Shown here piece after piece: positions 1-9,297 of a stretch of DNA of 64,000 bases (the stretch's first letter is position 1; every line of letters begins with the position of its first letter). The notes beneath the pieces are model-generated. The model ran no database searches. It worked only from the letters and a program-made list of their open reading frames with translations, and was not told where the DNA came from. The DNA lies in contig NC_015388.1 of assembly GCF_000195295.1 (NCBI RefSeq), forward strand, positions 620,001-684,000, read 5' to 3'. The translations under genes and the position numbers were made by a program. Source of the DNA: Desulfobacca acetoxidans DSM 11109. GTDB taxonomy: Bacteria; Desulfobacterota; Desulfobaccia; Desulfobaccales; Desulfobaccaceae.

Positions 1-2
1 TG

Positions 3-686
3 AATCGCGTCCCCACCTCCGGGGGACCCATGGAGGGCGTTTTTCTCTCCGATGACCGCGATCCCCAGGTGCCGATTACTATCGCTGCCGATAAGGCCCT
101 GCTGCTCTTCGATCTGAAGTCGGAACGTCTGATCATGCAGTTGTTTCAGGGTCGGGTCCTGCGGCTGTCAGAAGATGCCACCTCATTTCATAGCATCGAA
201 TTTGAAACATACCAGGTGCCTCTGGAATTGTTTAAGTTCGTCCCCAAACCGAAATCCGAAGATGAGATGTTCCTCGGCGAACTCCGTCAGGCCCTAGCGC
301 AGCACAAACCCGGAACCCTGGATTACAACAAACTGCTCGTTGAACTCAACCGCCGGTTTTCCCTGCCCGTGGGGGCCTGCATCATGATCCTGATCGCCAT
401 GCCGTTAGGCATCTCAACTCAAATCAAGGGTCGGGCGGTGGGGCTCATCATGGGGCTGGTCATCTTTCTGCTCTACTATCTGTTGCTCACCGCAGCCTGG
501 CGGTTGGGCCAGCACGCCATTATTCCCCCCGGATTGGCCCCCTGGCTGCCGGACTTTATTTTTCTATTTCTGGCTTGGGGGTTATGGCGGCGATCGCGGC
601 GGGACATTCCCATCGGCGCTGGCGCCTTTGAGGTGAAACGTTGGATTAAACGAAAATTTATGAAAACAGTGGACGGTGGGCAGTGA
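3..686 (+). CDS. lptF: LptF/LptG-type permease, C-terminal part
   Basis: This is the C-terminal part of a YjgP/YjgQ-family permease, an inner-membrane subunit of the ABC machine that extracts lipopolysaccharide and moves it across the periplasm. The frame is open to the left window edge, so the N-terminal membrane segments are missing. What is visible is the end of the periplasmic beta-jellyroll-like domain (about residues 1-80 of the visible part), a charged linker, then hydrophobic segments containing LPVG and MPLGI and a PDFIFLFLAWGL end, in the family's usual order. The choice of lptF over lptG is not firm. The last codons lie in a dispersed repeat (660-759), so the extreme C-terminus may have been acquired from that repeat. 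Confidence 0.85.
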   Translation, partial: NRVPTSGGPMEGVFLSDDRDPQVPITIAADKALLLFDLKSERLIMQLFQGRVLRLSEDATSFHSIEFETYQVPLELFKFVPKPKSEDEMFLGELRQALAQHKPGTLDYNKLLVELNRRFSLPVGACIMILIAMPLGISTQIKGRAVGLIMGLVIFLLYYLLLTAAWRLGQHAIIPPGLAPWLPDFIFLFLAWGLWRRSRRDIPIGAGAFEVKRWIKRKFMKTVDGGQ

Positions 687-759
687 GCCGAAAAAGCATT
701 ATTGTGAGCAGCAGCCACGGTTCTGTTTTTATGCTTCGTTGGGTTCCTCGGAACATGAG
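660..759 (+). repeat. Dispersed repeat A, copy 1
   Basis: About 100 bases beginning TGAAAACAGTG, with the core AAAAAGCATTATTGTGAGCA and then CCACGGTTCTGTTTT, ATGCTTCGT and GAACATG. The same blocks in the same order occur at 15452-15548 and, inverted, at 31621-31709. This copy overlaps the last codons and stop of the permease gene. Confidence 0.8.
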
Positions 760-773
760 GATTTTATAAATTG

Positions 774-1577
774 CTACCGGCGTTTAAGATCAAACTGCAA
801 GGCCTTCGATCCGCAGACTTCGCCGGCAATTTCCTGCACCAACTGCATTTCCTTGGGGGTGTGGATGACTCCGGAGACGATGATGGCGCCGCCGTCATCA
901 AGGCGGACCTTCAAGGTAGGCGCCAATATCCGTGAATCAGTAGCCAGACGCGCTTTGAGGCGGCAGGCCAGGGCCAGGTCAGCCAGCCGATCCCTCGCAC
1001 CAGGAGTTGCCAGGCTCTCTTTTTCGGCCAGCGCCGCGAGCAACAGCTCCACCGTCTGATCATAGCCCAACCTGCCGGTGTTAAGGACCAGGTCGTAATT
1101 GCCCGCGTCATTCCAAACCTTGCTGTAATTGGTCTGCAGGTAGCAGGCGCGGTCCTGATCCACCCGGGTTATGAGTTGTGCCGCCGCCTCCCGGTCAAGA
1201 CTCTCCTCTAACATGACGCGTTCCACCCGGACTTCCAGCGGTGCGGTCAAACGTACCTTCAGGCAGAAGGGAACCCCCTGGAGCAGTATGACGGCGCCCC
1301 GCCCGATGAGCACCACCCGGTCTTGGACGGCGTAGTCCAGGATCAGGGACTCCACCAGGGATATGTACCCTTGATACTGCCAATCATGGCGCTCCCAGAG
1401 GGTCGGGCAGACTTCGTCCAATTCTCGCGCCGCCCGCCCCCAGCGTTTCCCGCGGTGGTCTAAATCCTGAAACAGACGTTCTTTATCCACATATGCATAT
1501 CCCAGCCGCGCCGCCAGGCGCCGGCCGATCTCCCGACCGCCGCTGCCATACTCCCGGGAAACTGCCAGAATCGCCAT
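774..1577 (-). CDS. Cytidylate kinase-like protein with BON-like tail
   Basis: A P-loop protein of the cytidylate-kinase-like family. It opens with a variant nucleotide-binding loop (REYGSGGREIGRRLA) and carries the LIGRGA element near residue 95. The C-terminal 60 or so residues (VRLDDGGAIIVSGVI onward) resemble a BON domain. It is not the housekeeping Cmk, and its substrate cannot be told from sequence. A GTG at 1583 is in frame, but AGGAGG sits 7 bases before the ATG at 1577, so that start is chosen. It lies directly behind the TerC gene, whose stop is 2 bases upstream of this ATG, so the two are probably co-translated. Confidence 0.82.
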   Translation of the reverse strand: MAILAVSREYGSGGREIGRRLAARLGYAYVDKERLFQDLDHRGKRWGRAARELDEVCPTLWERHDWQYQGYISLVESLILDYAVQDRVVLIGRGAVILLQGVPFCLKVRLTAPLEVRVERVMLEESLDREAAAQLITRVDQDRACYLQTNYSKVWNDAGNYDLVLNTGRLGYDQTVELLLAALAEKESLATPGARDRLADLALACRLKARLATDSRILAPTLKVRLDDGGAIIVSGVIHTPKEMQLVQEIAGEVCGSKALQFDLKRR

Positions 1578-1579
1578 GC

Positions 1580-2335
1580 TCACTCCTCCTTTCCTGATTG
1601 TTCAACTGGAACACAGCCGTTAAGGACTACCGCCGCCTTCTCGGCCTTTCGAAAACTATACCAGAGCCATAGCTTGCCCACGACAATAACCCCCAAGGCA
1701 AAGAGCGCCTCCATGGCGTATCTGAACCAGGTCGGCGGCATCAACCAACTCTCGACTAAAGGATCGGTAAAAATCATTTCGGCCGCCACCCGGCCCAGGA
1801 TCGCCGCCCCGAGATAAATAATGATGGGATAGCGGTCCATAAGCATCGATAAGAGGTTGCTGGTAAAAACCACAAACGGGATCGAAAGGGCCAGGCCGAA
1901 GAGCAGCAGAAAGAGGTTGCCGTGCGAGGCGCCGGCTACCGCCAGAACGTTGTCGGTACTCATGGTGATATCCGCCACCACAATGAGCCACATGGCCTGA
2001 ATCAGGGTCTTGGCCTCCTTGTCAGCCTGTTCCGGCGCCCCCTCCACAAAGAGCTTGACGGCAATCCAGGCAATGAGCGCCCCGCCCGCCAGTTTGATGA
2101 ATTCAACCGTCAGGAGCTTGGCCACAAAGAAAGTCAGCACTACCCGCAACAGCACCGCCGCCCCGGCGCCCAGGATGATTCCCCATTGCCGCTGTCTCCG
2201 GGGCAGGGAACGCACCGCCATAGCAATCACCACGGCGTTGTCACCGGCCAGAATGATATCGATGATGACAATATTGAGGATGCCGGCAAAAAACTTCCAA
2301 TCCAATCTATCCAGGCCCCAGGCCGCTAAATCCAT
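1580..2335 (-). CDS. TerC family integral membrane protein
   Basis: A 251-residue polytopic membrane protein of the TerC/YjbE family. Family hallmarks are the acidic motifs in the first helix (IIDIILAGDNAVVIAMA) and again near residue 125 (VVADITMSTDNVLAVAG), thought to bind metal ions. Members are linked to tellurium resistance and to manganese or calcium export, and YjbE-type proteins to Mn2+ efflux. Several further hydrophobic stretches follow to the C-terminus. I looked upstream (2336-2440) for a yybP-ykoY manganese riboswitch, often found before such genes, and did not recognise one. It is the first gene of a two-gene unit with the kinase-like gene. Confidence 0.88.
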   Translation of the reverse strand: MDLAAWGLDRLDWKFFAGILNIVIIDIILAGDNAVVIAMAVRSLPRRQRQWGIILGAGAAVLLRVVLTFFVAKLLTVEFIKLAGGALIAWIAVKLFVEGAPEQADKEAKTLIQAMWLIVVADITMSTDNVLAVAGASHGNLFLLLFGLALSIPFVVFTSNLLSMLMDRYPIIIYLGAAILGRVAAEMIFTDPLVESWLMPPTWFRYAMEALFALGVIVVGKLWLWYSFRKAEKAAVVLNGCVPVEQSGKEE

Positions 2336-2436
2336 AGCAAGATTCCAACCCTTCTCATAATAAAGATATCTGTCATTATATCATGAAGATCAATCGTCCC
2401 CGGCTTTTTCCTACCACTTGCCAATTAGAACAATTT

Positions 2437-2468
2437 TTTACCGGTAGCACAGGCTTTCTAGCCGGTGC
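2437..2468. repeat. Short dispersed hairpin repeat E, copy 1
   Basis: TTTACCGGTAGCACAGGCTT followed by an imperfect hairpin, GCACAGGCT / AGCCGGTGC. The related copy at 15691-15722 shares the ACCGGTxGCAC block and hairpin. It lies between two minus-strand genes, beyond the radical SAM stop codon. Confidence 0.55.
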
Positions 2469-2537
2469 AGCGGAAGATACGGGGGAATACGAGATTCGCG
2501 CCTATAGGTAGAATCTACGGTTGGCGGCGAATCGGTA

Positions 2538-3548
2538 TTAATCCTCCGAACCGATGAGTTTGAGACAGTGACGGCAAGGTTCGGCCAGCACGCCGGCCTC
2601 AAAAGATCGGCGGAAGCTGGCATACGTCGGCTGGCGCCAGATCTCTCGAAAAGACACATCCTGCACATTGCCGAAGCACAAAGGCTGCAGGGGATATGGT
2701 CGACCATGCAGGTAATGCACGGCGCCGGTAGCCGGGATGTTGGTAAAGACGCACGGAGATACGTCCCCGGTTGCAGATATGACTGCCGCCCGCAGGACGT
2801 TTTCCGGGCAGGCCGCTTTCTGCACTCCAGCCGGGTGTCGGGGAAAATAGACCGGTAGACCGGTCTCGGCCACTTTCTGGAGGCGGGCAATGATATCGGC
2901 GGATTCCCGAGGCGAGAGGCCAGCTAACGATTCTTCCTCCAGCTCCGGGGATGGCACCAGGTCGAGGGTGCTGATGACCACCTGGCCGATATCCAGCCCC
3001 CGGAGCGCGGCGGGCAGTCTTTCCAGCTCCCCTAGGCCGGATCGGAGCAGGAGATAGGCGATATGGACGTGAGGAGTGCTCTTTCCTAAACGGCGCCTGC
3101 GATCCTGAAGCGCCGCGATCGCCTCCCGGACCTGCTGAAAACCGGCGCCCGCCCGCCAAAAATCATGAGCTTCTCCCACCCCGGCGAGTGAGAAGGCCAA
3201 CAGATCTATTCCTGACTCAACGACGCGATTGATGTTTTCCCCGGTCAGAAGCGTACCGTTAGTGGTAGCCCCCACCCGGCAGCCAGCCTCTTTGGCCAGA
3301 GAAACAAAGTGGAAAAAATCAGGATGCAGAAAAGGCTCTCCCCACCCCTGGAGAAAAACCAGATTTACTTTTTTCAGATCTGGCGCCAAATTCCGAAAGG
3401 TCGTTAAAGAAAGATGACGGCTAGTCCAGGTACTGCGAAAGACCGTATGGGGGCAGTAGGCGCACCGAGCATTGCAATGCGACGTCACCTCTACCTGGAG
3501 CCAGTCAAATCTCCTGGGGAACATCCGCCCCAGCCAAGCATACCACAT
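2538..3548 (-). CDS. Radical SAM protein with SPASM-like C-terminus
   Basis: A 336-residue radical SAM enzyme. The cluster-binding Cx3Cx2C motif is C25-x3-C29-x2-C32 (CNARCAYC), followed by the GWGEPFLHPD glycine-rich element and a TTNGT strand. The C-terminal third holds more cysteines (CPENV, SPCVFTN, CRHCLKL) in a pattern like the SPASM/twitch domains that bind extra [4Fe-4S] clusters. Relatives modify peptides or serve as anaerobic maturases; no substrate peptide gene was recognised nearby. GAGG lies 9 bases before the ATG. It stands alone, with spacers of 200 bases downstream and 370 or more upstream. Confidence 0.85.
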   Translation of the reverse strand: MWYAWLGRMFPRRFDWLQVEVTSHCNARCAYCPHTVFRSTWTSRHLSLTTFRNLAPDLKKVNLVFLQGWGEPFLHPDFFHFVSLAKEAGCRVGATTNGTLLTGENINRVVESGIDLLAFSLAGVGEAHDFWRAGAGFQQVREAIAALQDRRRRLGKSTPHVHIAYLLLRSGLGELERLPAALRGLDIGQVVISTLDLVPSPELEEESLAGLSPRESADIIARLQKVAETGLPVYFPRHPAGVQKAACPENVLRAAVISATGDVSPCVFTNIPATGAVHYLHGRPYPLQPLCFGNVQDVSFREIWRQPTYASFRRSFEAGVLAEPCRHCLKLIGSED

Positions 3549-3870
3549 GTTATGATCCTCAGATTCTTCGGTCGGAAACCAAAGCCGCTGGCAGACGCAA
3601 GTCCGCCTATTTTTATAGAGACAGGAAGGCCTTTCCCCAAATCATGAGATCGAGGCTCTGAGCTCAGATTATCATAACCGTTAAAATTTGTTTACTTTCT
3701 TATTCGAATCTATCAAAATTACCGATAATAATTTCAAGTTTCGGGTTTGGAGATGCGAGATTAAAAGGCCAGAAAATGTCCCTGTAGGGGTAAGCCCTGG
3801 GTTCACCCACATTCCGGGGCGAATACCAGATTCGGCGCTACAAGCGGTAAATCGACATTCTTTGAGACAA

Positions 3871-3907
3871 TATTAGTATCCCTTCTCAAAACTCGGGACT
3901 CGACACT
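3871..3907 (-). repeat. Dispersed repeat B
   Basis: Read on the minus strand it contains GTCGAGTCCCGAGTTTTGAG and then AAGGGATACTAATAT. It matches copies at 15567-15622, 47041-47085 and 57283-57329. The rest of 3549-3914 shows no gene that I can support. Confidence 0.6.
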
Positions 3908-3971
3908 CTTATACATATCACCAGGCGGCAGCCAGACAACGATCAAACAGGCTGAAATACAAAGAAAAAAT

Positions 3972-4164
3972 ATGGCCCAGGCTAGATTGGTCTACAATTC
4001 CCTGGAGGAGCGGGTGCAGGAGCGGACCGCGGAACTGGCCCAATACCTCAAAACCCGATTTTTTATATGATCCCTGCCTTTTGATGAAGCCACTGAACGG
4101 AACTTTAGCCCTCAATCGGGACCATGGAGCTGAATTTCATCTGGTCTTCAAGGTCAGTCCATAG
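3972..4164 (+). pseudogene. Remnant of a histidine kinase gene
   Basis: Two short reading frames preserve pieces of a sensor kinase with the middle deleted. At 3972-4070 the peptide contains LEERVQERTAELAQYL, the coiled-coil linker typical of PAS kinases, and then a stop. At 4081-4164, in another frame, the peptide reads LNGTLALNRDHGAEFHLVFK and then ends, which is the normal last strand of a HisKA_2-type ATPase domain. Catalytic histidine, N-box and G-boxes are absent. The next gene, 10 bases downstream, is an intact kinase of the same class, so the remnant is probably a decayed tandem paralogue. Confidence 0.7.
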
Positions 4165-4174
4165 GATATCTTAA

Positions 4175-6577
4175 ATGTCCGCGCCACGTCGCAAGAAAAA
4201 TTATTCTCTGACTCTGATGGCGGTATTCCTGATTTTTTCTCTGGCTATAGTCGGGGCGGGCTACGATTTTTACCGGAATCAGAAACGCCAACTGGAGAAA
4301 GTAAAAGTTGATGAATTGCAGGCTGTAGGCAATCTAAAGGTGGAGGAGATCGTCCGTTGGCGTCAAGAGCTTGAAAACGGCGCCCGGGTTTTCTCCGCCA
4401 GTCCATTTTTGAGGCAGCATTTGCAGCATTTGATCAGATTTCAGCAGCCCCTGCCGTGTCAGGCGGACGTTGTCAAGTGGCTGCTGGCCATTAAAGATGC
4501 CAACCATTGCCACAGCGTCGTCCTCCTGGACCATCGGGGCAAACCTCTTCTGGCGTCATCGGAAGAATCGGCTGATCTCTATCCATGCGATCGGGAACTG
4601 ATTGCCGAGGTAATTAAAAAACCACAGGTGCTCTTTTCCGACTTTTACTGGAACCCGGCAATTGAGTCTTTGGCTCTCAGTCTCCTGGCGCCCATCCTGG
4701 AGCGGCAGGGGGACCAGACCATCGTCCAAGGAATGATCCTTTTTCGCATAGATCCCAGCAAGTCTCTTTTTCCTATGATTCAGACCTGGCCCGTTCCCAG
4801 CACTTCGGCGGAGACACTGCTCTGCCGGTGGGAGGGTGATGACGTAGTTTTTCTCAATGAACCTCGGCACATCAAATTTGCCTCCTACTCCCTTTGGCTG
4901 CCGATCGGAGCCCCGGATTTTCCTGCCGGCCTGGCAGCGTCAGGTCGGGAGGGCGTTATCTGGGGCCGGGATTACCGCAATATCCCGGTATTGGCGGTAA
5001 TGCGGCGGATTCCCGGTTCTCCCTGGTTTTTGGTTGCCAAAGAAGACCGGCAGGAGATCTTCGCCGGATTGCATAACTATGCCTTGGGCAGCGCCAGTCT
5101 GGCGGGAGTCATGATCCTGGCCGCCGGCCTGGCTCTGGTCCTATTGTGGCGGCGACAACATCTGGAATTTCTACTCCAGACGGCCCTGCTGGAAGCCGAA
5201 CAGGCGCAGAAGCTGGATGCCATCCTCTCGGCTACCCCGGATCAGATCTATCGTTTCGACAAAGAGGGCCGATGTTTATATGCCAATCGAGCGGCGGGCA
5301 AGGCCTGGGGAATCGACCAAGAGTCTCTGGCAGTTGAAAAAATCCAGGAATCCCGGCTTTTGGCGGCAAACGGGCGGCGCCTGGCCCAGGGCATTGCCCA
5401 GGTCGGGCAAAGCGGACGCTCACGTGAGGGCGAAATCAGCTTATCCACCTTGCACGGCATGAAATATTATAACTATATCTTGACGCCGCTGACCAACCCG
5501 CATATCTCAGAAATTTCGGTCCTGGCCACCCTCAGAGATATCACCGACCGCAAAAGGGCGGAGGAGAACCTGCGCCAGACCGAGGAATTTTTGCATTCGA
5601 TTCTGAACCACGCTCCGGTCCCTATTTATGTCAAGAACAGGGACAGTGATTATATTATGGTCAACCCGGCCTGGGAGGCCTTTACCGGGAAAAGCTTGGC
5701 TGAGGTGAAGGGTCGCAACCTGCATGATGTCTATCCCCCAGCCATTGCCATACCTCTCAGAGAACATGACTGGAACGTTATCAGCAGTGGACAACCCAAA
5801 CAATCGGAAGAGGTATTCGTTATAGCAGGCGAAACCTATTCTTTTCAAACCATCAAGTTCCCCTTGCGCAATGACAGAGGGGAGATCACTGCAGTAGTCG
5901 GTATATCCATTGATATCACTGAAAAAAAGCTGGCTGAAAAGCGGCTCCGGGATTCACTGTGCGAAAAAGAAGTGCTGCTTAAAGAGATCCACCACCGGGT
6001 AAAAAATAATATGCAGATCATCTCCAGCCTGCTCCGACTGCAATCCGGCAAGGTCGTCAACCCCGAAGTGCAGAATGTTTTCCAGGAGAGCCAGAACCGC
6101 ATCCGCTCCATGGCTTTGGTGCATGAGATGCTCTATCAATCCCCCGACCTGGCCCGGATCAATTTTAGCTCCTACCTCGAGACCCTGATCCAGGGTCTGC
6201 GTCGGTCTTTCCAGATCGATCCGCAGCAGATAACCTTGCAGTTGGAGGCTGAGGAACTGAACTTAGAGGTGGACCAGGCTCTATCGTTCGGTCTGATTAT
6301 CAACGAACTGGTTTCCAATGCCCTTAAATACGCCTTTCCGGAAGGACGGAGGGGCGTGGTGTGTATCACCGTCCAAAAAACCTCTGATCAGGAGATTGAG
6401 CTCGTGGTACGGGACGACGGAGTGGGACTCCCCCCAGACCTGGACATTCGTAACACCACCTCTTTAGGACTCCGCTTAGTGCAATTATTAACGGGACAAC
6501 TTGAAGGGTTGGTTGGGCTGGATCAAACCAACGGAACCGAATTTTCCATCAGATGCAAGGCAAAAGACCATGGATAA
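4175..6577 (+). CDS. Membrane PAS sensor histidine kinase (HisKA_2)
   Basis: An 800-residue sensor kinase. A first membrane segment (about 13-32) and a second (about 303-325) bracket a periplasmic region of some 270 residues that looks Cache-like. Two PAS domains follow (about 348-460 and 472-590), each starting with an ILxxxP-type sequence. The phosphoacceptor region EIHHRVKNNMQ (histidine near 605) belongs to the HisKA_2/HWE-like class, and the ATPase domain has NELVSNALKYAF and DDGVGLP boxes. Its last 8 bases overlap the start of the hybrid kinase downstream, which opens with a receiver domain, so the two probably form one pathway. The signal is unknown. Confidence 0.92.
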   Translation: MSAPRRKKNYSLTLMAVFLIFSLAIVGAGYDFYRNQKRQLEKVKVDELQAVGNLKVEEIVRWRQELENGARVFSASPFLRQHLQHLIRFQQPLPCQADVVKWLLAIKDANHCHSVVLLDHRGKPLLASSEESADLYPCDRELIAEVIKKPQVLFSDFYWNPAIESLALSLLAPILERQGDQTIVQGMILFRIDPSKSLFPMIQTWPVPSTSAETLLCRWEGDDVVFLNEPRHIKFASYSLWLPIGAPDFPAGLAASGREGVIWGRDYRNIPVLAVMRRIPGSPWFLVAKEDRQEIFAGLHNYALGSASLAGVMILAAGLALVLLWRRQHLEFLLQTALLEAEQAQKLDAILSATPDQIYRFDKEGRCLYANRAAGKAWGIDQESLAVEKIQESRLLAANGRRLAQGIAQVGQSGRSREGEISLSTLHGMKYYNYILTPLTNPHISEISVLATLRDITDRKRAEENLRQTEEFLHSILNHAPVPIYVKNRDSDYIMVNPAWEAFTGKSLAEVKGRNLHDVYPPAIAIPLREHDWNVISSGQPKQSEEVFVIAGETYSFQTIKFPLRNDRGEITAVVGISIDITEKKLAEKRLRDSLCEKEVLLKEIHHRVKNNMQIISSLLRLQSGKVVNPEVQNVFQESQNRIRSMALVHEMLYQSPDLARINFSSYLETLIQGLRRSFQIDPQQITLQLEAEELNLEVDQALSFGLIINELVSNALKYAFPEGRRGVVCITVQKTSDQEIELVVRDDGVGLPPDLDIRNTTSLGLRLVQLLTGQLEGLVGLDQTNGTEFSIRCKAKDHG

Positions 6578-9038
6578 AAAGAGAATCCTCATCGCCGAAG
6601 ATGAGGCCATCGTCGCCGAGGATATCCGCCGGACCCTCGAGAAATTCGGCTACCAGGTTGTGGGCATGGTCTCCTCCGGAGCAGAGGTATTGGCCAAGAC
6701 CGCTGAGTTTAACCCCGACCTGGTGCTGATGGATATTGTTTTGCAGGGAAAGATGAACGGTATTGAAGCCGCAGAAGTCATCCAGACCCGCCACCAGACC
6801 CCCGTAATCTTTCTTACCGCCTATGCCGATGCAGCTACCCTCGAGCGGGCCAAGGTCACCGAACCTTTCGGCTACATCCTCAAGCCTTTTGAGGATCAGA
6901 GTCTACATACAGCCATAGAAATCGCCCTCTATAAGAGCCAGGCCCAGAAACGCATCGCCCACCTCAACGCCGTCTTGCGCGCCGTGCGCAACGTCAACCA
7001 GTTGATCGTCCGGGAACAGGACCTGGACCGGCTTATCCAACAGGCCTGCCGTCTGCTGGTAGAAACCCGGGGCTATCACCAGGCCTGGATTTTTCTCTTA
7101 GACTCCGATCTTGAGATTTTCAAAACCGCTACCGCCGGATCCGCAGAACGCGACCGAGAGATGCTGGAACTTCTGGAACAGCGACTGAGGCCGGGGTGTA
7201 TCGGGTTCTTTCACCAACCAGGGTTAACGATTTTGTCAGTTCTAGCTGACTCCTGTCCGACCTGTCCACTGCGTCAATACTATGAGAAAGAAGGGGCTTT
7301 TATTACCCGATTGGAAATAGCCGGCGAACCATACGGCCTTATGGGAGTGGCGTTGCCCCAAGCTATGCTCGGGGATGTGGAGGAGCAATCATTGTTCCAA
7401 GAAGTGGCCGGAGACCTTGCCTTTGCTATTCACGGCATCTATCTGACCGAAAAGAATCGGCTGGCAGAGGAAGAACGGCGCCAGACCGAGGCCAGGCTGC
7501 ATGCCATCTTTAGCTACGCGCCCAACGTCGCCATCCAGGGGTTCGATCGCCAAGGCAGGATGTTGTTCTGGAACAAGGCGGCCGAAGCCATCTTTGGCCG
7601 CCCTGAAATAAACGGCGTGGCTGATATCTTCGATGATCTCCTGACCGATAAAAACGGCAGACAGAATCTGAAGATGATCTTAGCGGAGGTGGACCGGACC
7701 GGCCTGCCCTACGGCCCCCAAGAGTTTGTTTTTCATAATCCCGCGGGACACCAGGGCATTGCCAAAGCTACCATCTTTTCTATACCGGTTGAGCAGGGTT
7801 CCAAAGAATTTATCTGCATGAGCGTCGACATCACTGATCTCAAACAGGAAGAGGAAAACCGGGTCAAACTTGAAGCACAGTTGCGACAGACTCAAAAGAT
7901 GGAGGCCATCGGCACCCTGGCCGGCGGCATCGCCCATGATTTTAATAATATCCTGGCGGCCTTATTAGGGTATACGGAATTGAGCCTGCTTGGCCTGGAT
8001 TTAGAACCCGATCAGGAACAGATTAGGAAAAACCTGGAGGCGGTCATCCAGGCGGGTAACCGGGCCCGCGACCTGGTGCGGCAGATTCTCACCTTCAGCC
8101 GCCAGAGCGAGGAGAAGCAAAAACCCGTGCAAGTTTCCCTCGTGGTTCAGGAAGCACTCAAATTCCTGCGCCCTTCGATTCCTACAACGATCGAGATACA
8201 GGCTCATTTGGATGCTAAAAATGGCGATGATATGGTATGGGCCGACCCGGCCCAGATTTATCAGGTGGTCATGAACCTGTGTACCAACGCCTACCAGGCC
8301 ATGCAGGAGCGTGGCGGTATTTTGCGGGTGTCTTTAACCAACATCCTACTCAGGAACGAACCCATCCAGACAATTCCCCAGTTGCAGGAAGGTTCCTATG
8401 TCAAGCTCACCGTCCGGGACACGGGGCAAGGCATGGATGCCTGGGTCAAGGACAGAATCTTCGAACCATACTTCACCACCAAGAAACCAGGGGAAGGCAC
8501 CGGTCTGGGACTTTCAGTGATTCATGGCATCGTCATGCACCTGAACGGGGCCATTGTAGTGTATTCCGAGCCGGGTCGGGGATCGACCTTTCAGATCTAT
8601 CTTCCCCACTGGAAAGGCACTAGCGTCCCCAGGCTGGATTACGCCGCAAGCATCCCCCGAGGTCAGGAACGGATTCTAGTCGTCGATGATGAGCCGCCGA
8701 TCGCCGATCTGGTGCAGCAGCTTCTCCAGCGGTTAGGATATCAGGTTACCGCCGTTACTAACAGTCAGGAGGCCCTGAAGATTTTTCAAGCCAACCCTGA
8801 CGCTTTCGACCTGGTGATCACCGACCTGACCATGCCCCATTTAACCGGACTGGAATTATCGCGCAAAATCTTGCAACGGCGGGCTGATCTGCCTATAATT
8901 TTGTGCAGCGGCTACAGCGATATCACCGTAGCGGCCGAAATGAGAAAAATCGGCATCAAAGAGTATCTCATGAAACCGATCAGCGCCAGAACCTATGGCG
9001 AGACCATAAGACGCATCCTGGCTACCTCTAAAGAGTAA
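6570..9038 (+). CDS. Hybrid kinase: REC-GAF-PAS-HisKA-HATPase-REC
   Basis: A soluble protein of 822 residues without membrane segments. The order is receiver (AEDEA acidic pocket, phospho-acceptor D near 54 in LVLMDI, LKPF lysine), a GAF-like domain (about 140-287), PAS (about 307-420), HisKA with GGIAHDFNN (H near 454), HATPase_c with [10 protein letters not shown] and DTGQGMD, and a second receiver (DDEPP, acceptor D near 750 in LVITDLTMP). The ATG at 6570 overlaps the stop of the upstream kinase; a longer in-frame start at 6501 lies inside that gene and is less likely. The first receiver is a plausible target of the upstream kinase. No DNA-binding output is present. Confidence 0.9.
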   Translation: MDKKRILIAEDEAIVAEDIRRTLEKFGYQVVGMVSSGAEVLAKTAEFNPDLVLMDIVLQGKMNGIEAAEVIQTRHQTPVIFLTAYADAATLERAKVTEPFGYILKPFEDQSLHTAIEIALYKSQAQKRIAHLNAVLRAVRNVNQLIVREQDLDRLIQQACRLLVETRGYHQAWIFLLDSDLEIFKTATAGSAERDREMLELLEQRLRPGCIGFFHQPGLTILSVLADSCPTCPLRQYYEKEGAFITRLEIAGEPYGLMGVALPQAMLGDVEEQSLFQEVAGDLAFAIHGIYLTEKNRLAEEERRQTEARLHAIFSYAPNVAIQGFDRQGRMLFWNKAAEAIFGRPEINGVADIFDDLLTDKNGRQNLKMILAEVDRTGLPYGPQEFVFHNPAGHQGIAKATIFSIPVEQGSKEFICMSVDITDLKQEEENRVKLEAQLRQTQKMEAIGTLAGGIAHDFNNILAALLGYTELSLLGLDLEPDQEQIRKNLEAVIQAGNRARDLVRQILTFSRQSEEKQKPVQVSLVVQEALKFLRPSIPTTIEIQAHLDAKNGDDMVWADPAQIYQVVMNLCTNAYQAMQERGGILRVSLTNILLRNEPIQTIPQLQEGSYVKLTVRDTGQGMDAWVKDRIFEPYFTTKKPGEGTGLGLSVIHGIVMHLNGAIVVYSEPGRGSTFQIYLPHWKGTSVPRLDYAASIPRGQERILVVDDEPPIADLVQQLLQRLGYQVTAVTNSQEALKIFQANPDAFDLVITDLTMPHLTGLELSRKILQRRADLPIILCSGYSDITVAAEMRKIGIKEYLMKPISARTYGETIRRILATSKE

Positions 9039-9197
9039 ACAACCGGCCTTAAGGCAATTATGGCGCAAATTGCCAGCATCAAGGTCAGGCTACGGCAATT
9101 GATCGTCAACCTGCCCCGATATCCTTACGAAGAATATCGTCCGGTCGAAAAAGTATTGTCAAATTTTTAAATCCTGGTAAATTCATAGAAAATATAG

Positions 9198-9223
9198 GGC
9201 GGGAAAGCCAAGCGCCTCCCGCC
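9198..9223. repeat. GGCGGGA hairpin repeat, copy 1
   Basis: GGCGGGA (9198-9204) pairs with TCCCGCC (9217-9223) around AAGCCAAGCGCC. A similar arrangement with a longer loop is at 13530-13576. It sits between the hybrid kinase and purF and could help terminate transcription, though no T-run follows. Confidence 0.5.
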
Positions 9224-9297
9224 TTCCGATTTGGGAGACGAGCACATCCCGTCCGCCACAGAGCCGGGGGCGGGAAGGTGAATTATTCACAGCAATT

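Noticed and set aside
476-1059. Reading frames on both strands over the permease end and kinase-like gene
   Set aside because: They are shadows of lptF and the cytidylate-kinase-like gene; composition is basic and there are no motifs.
2336-2440. Manganese riboswitch before the TerC gene
   Set aside because: The conserved yybP-ykoY core was not found by eye.
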